A program made the translations under genes and the position numbers. A DNA stretch of 6,234 nucleotides from Clostridia bacterium. GTDB taxonomy: Bacteria; Bacillota; Clostridia; Oscillospirales; Acutalibacteraceae. Shown here one piece after another: positions 5,961 to 6,234 of this stretch; position 1 is the first letter of the stretch, and every line of letters starts with the position of its first letter. The notes beneath the pieces are model-generated. The model searched no databases. It had not been told where the DNA came from and saw nothing but the letters and a program-made list of their open reading frames with translations. The stretch is taken from NCBI GenBank assembly GCA_017387165.1, contig JAFOFS010000326.1, positions 1-6,234 on the forward strand, in the 5' to 3' direction.

Positions 5961-5980
5961 GCTTGCATTTTGTCGCAAGC
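5961..5980. repeat. Inverted repeat GCTTGC-N8-GCAAGC across the metK promoter -35
   Basis: GCTTGC (5961-5966) is the perfect complement of GCAAGC (5975-5980) around eight bases. It covers the -35 hexamer and part of the spacer of the metK promoter. It could be an operator for a repressor, or a weak hairpin at the end of the galK-cyclase transcript. It has no T run, so it is not a standard terminator. Confidence 0.35.
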
Positions 5981-5991
5981 TGTGTTATACT
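5963..5991 (+). promoter_or_regulatory. Sigma-A type promoter for the SAM riboswitch-metK transcript
   Basis: TTGCAT (5963-5968) and TATACT (5986-5991) are spaced by exactly 17 bases. Transcription would begin near 5998, about 15 bases before the aptamer, so the whole riboswitch is transcribed. Confidence 0.8.
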
Positions 5992-6012
5992 CATTTCTGC
6001 AAAACAGAATAA

Positions 6013-6117
6013 CGATCTTATCAAGAGTGACGGAGGGAACAGGCCCTGTGATGTCCGGCAACCTGGCGCGTAAGCGATAAGGTGCCAATTCCTGCGGGTA
6101 AAACCGAAAGATGAGTG
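6013..6117 (+). ncRNA. SAM-I (S-box) riboswitch aptamer
   Basis: This RNA binds S-adenosylmethionine and controls metK transcription. The conserved signature is easy to read. The P1 stem pairs CUUAUC (6017-6022) with GAUGAG (6110-6115). AGAG (6024-6027 region) follows, then the P2 lower stem GAC (6029-6031) with GUC (6053-6055), which replaces the GGU/ACC pairing of the B. subtilis consensus. GGG (6035-6037) pairs with CCC (6044-6046) around GGAGGGA, and GGCAACC (6057-6063) pairs with GGUGCC (6081-6086) in P3. CAAUUCC (6086-6092) and a P4 hairpin CGG (6095-6097)/CCG (6104-6106) complete the fold. The P1-to-terminator spacing of 12 bases is normal for this class. Confidence 0.97.
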
Positions 6118-6127
6118 CTGGTAAAGC

Positions 6128-6159
6128 GACGCTGTCGGAACCCGACGGCGTCTTTTTTT
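6128..6159 (+). terminator. Rho-independent terminator of the SAM-I riboswitch expression platform
   Basis: GACGCTGTCGG pairs with CCGACGGCGTC (one G-T pair) around a three-base loop, followed by seven T at 6153-6159. With SAM bound, P1 forms and this hairpin stops transcription. Without SAM, bases of the aptamer should pair with the 5' side of the hairpin. CCGA (6104-6107) is complementary to TCGG (6135-6138), a possible part of the antiterminator. Confidence 0.94.
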
Positions 6160-6183
6160 CTGTTTCAACCAATCGTTCTCAAC

Positions 6184-6190
6184 AAGGAGG
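6184..6190 (+). promoter_or_regulatory. Strong ribosome binding site of metK
   Basis: AAGGAGG lies nine bases before ATG 6200. It is downstream of the riboswitch terminator, so control acts on transcription rather than by hiding this site. Confidence 0.9.
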
Positions 6191-6199
6191 AATTTCAAA

Positions 6200-6234
6200 A
6201 TGGCAAAACGTTTATTTACGTCGGAATCGGTGAC
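6200..6234 (+). CDS. metK: S-adenosylmethionine synthetase (methionine adenosyltransferase), first 11 codons
   Basis: The enzyme makes S-adenosylmethionine from methionine and ATP in the cytoplasm. Only MAKRLFTSESV is complete (the next two bases, AC, give Thr), and the gene leaves the window on the right. LFTSESVT is the N-terminal beginning of the conserved LFTSESVTEGHPDK block of MetK proteins. The SAM-I riboswitch directly upstream independently supports the assignment, since metK is the standard gene under this RNA in Firmicutes. Confidence 0.95.
   Translation, partial: MAKRLFTSESV

Noticed and set aside
5961..5980. Hairpin after the cyclase gene as a rho-independent terminator
   Set aside because: There is no T run after the 3' arm and it overlaps a near-consensus promoter.
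5122..6198. Open frame on the - strand running from galK through the cyclase gene and the riboswitch
   Set aside because: It crosses the aptamer, terminator and two coding genes on the + strand, so it is a composition artefact.
1..6234. CRISPR array, insertion sequence, tRNA or rRNA
   Set aside because: No regularly spaced repeats, transposase frame, terminal repeats or tRNA-like fold were seen on either strand.

Overview
The window joins a bacterial chromosomal segment (right part, + strand) to a phage-derived structural gene cluster (left part, - strand). High GC, strong AAGGAGG-type ribosome binding sites, a SAM-I riboswitch ahead of metK and the GGNHTDHNHG form of the galactokinase signature all suggest a Gram-positive, Clostridia-type host, perhaps a gut Oscillospiraceae/Ruminococcaceae relative. 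The taxon is inferred from these features and not proven.

Left part (1-3904, all leftward). Six tightly packed genes read away from galK: a terminase small subunit-like protein (3904-3530), a tail fibre/baseplate appendage protein (3502-2342), an N-acetylmuramoyl-L-alanine amidase endolysin with an SH3-like C-terminal domain (2339-1578), a small protein of uncertain role that may be a head-tail adaptor (1577-1221), a probable scaffolding protein (1210-485), and the start of an HK97-fold-type coat protein that runs off the left edge (463-1). Gaps are 0 to 27 bases and nearly every gene has a clear Shine-Dalgarno site, so this looks like one transcription unit with intact reading frames. The order is unusual. 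A DNA-packaging gene is followed by adsorption and lysis genes and then by capsid assembly genes, and no large terminase or portal gene lies where they are normally found.

Junction (3905-4081). A 177-base divergent intergenic region carries a near-consensus sigma-A promoter for galK and a 13-base palindrome beside it. I see no integrase, repressor or attachment repeat, and no convincing leftward promoter for the phage cluster.

Right part (4082-6234, all rightward). Galactokinase (4082-5380) overlaps by ATGA with a cyclase-family metal-dependent hydrolase of the kynurenine formamidase type (5377-5955). A second near-consensus promoter follows, then a complete SAM-I riboswitch with a rho-independent terminator, and the first codons of metK. 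The metK leader should stop transcription when S-adenosylmethionine is abundant, while the galK-cyclase pair is driven from its own promoter. No stretch over 300 bases lacks a gene or regulatory element.
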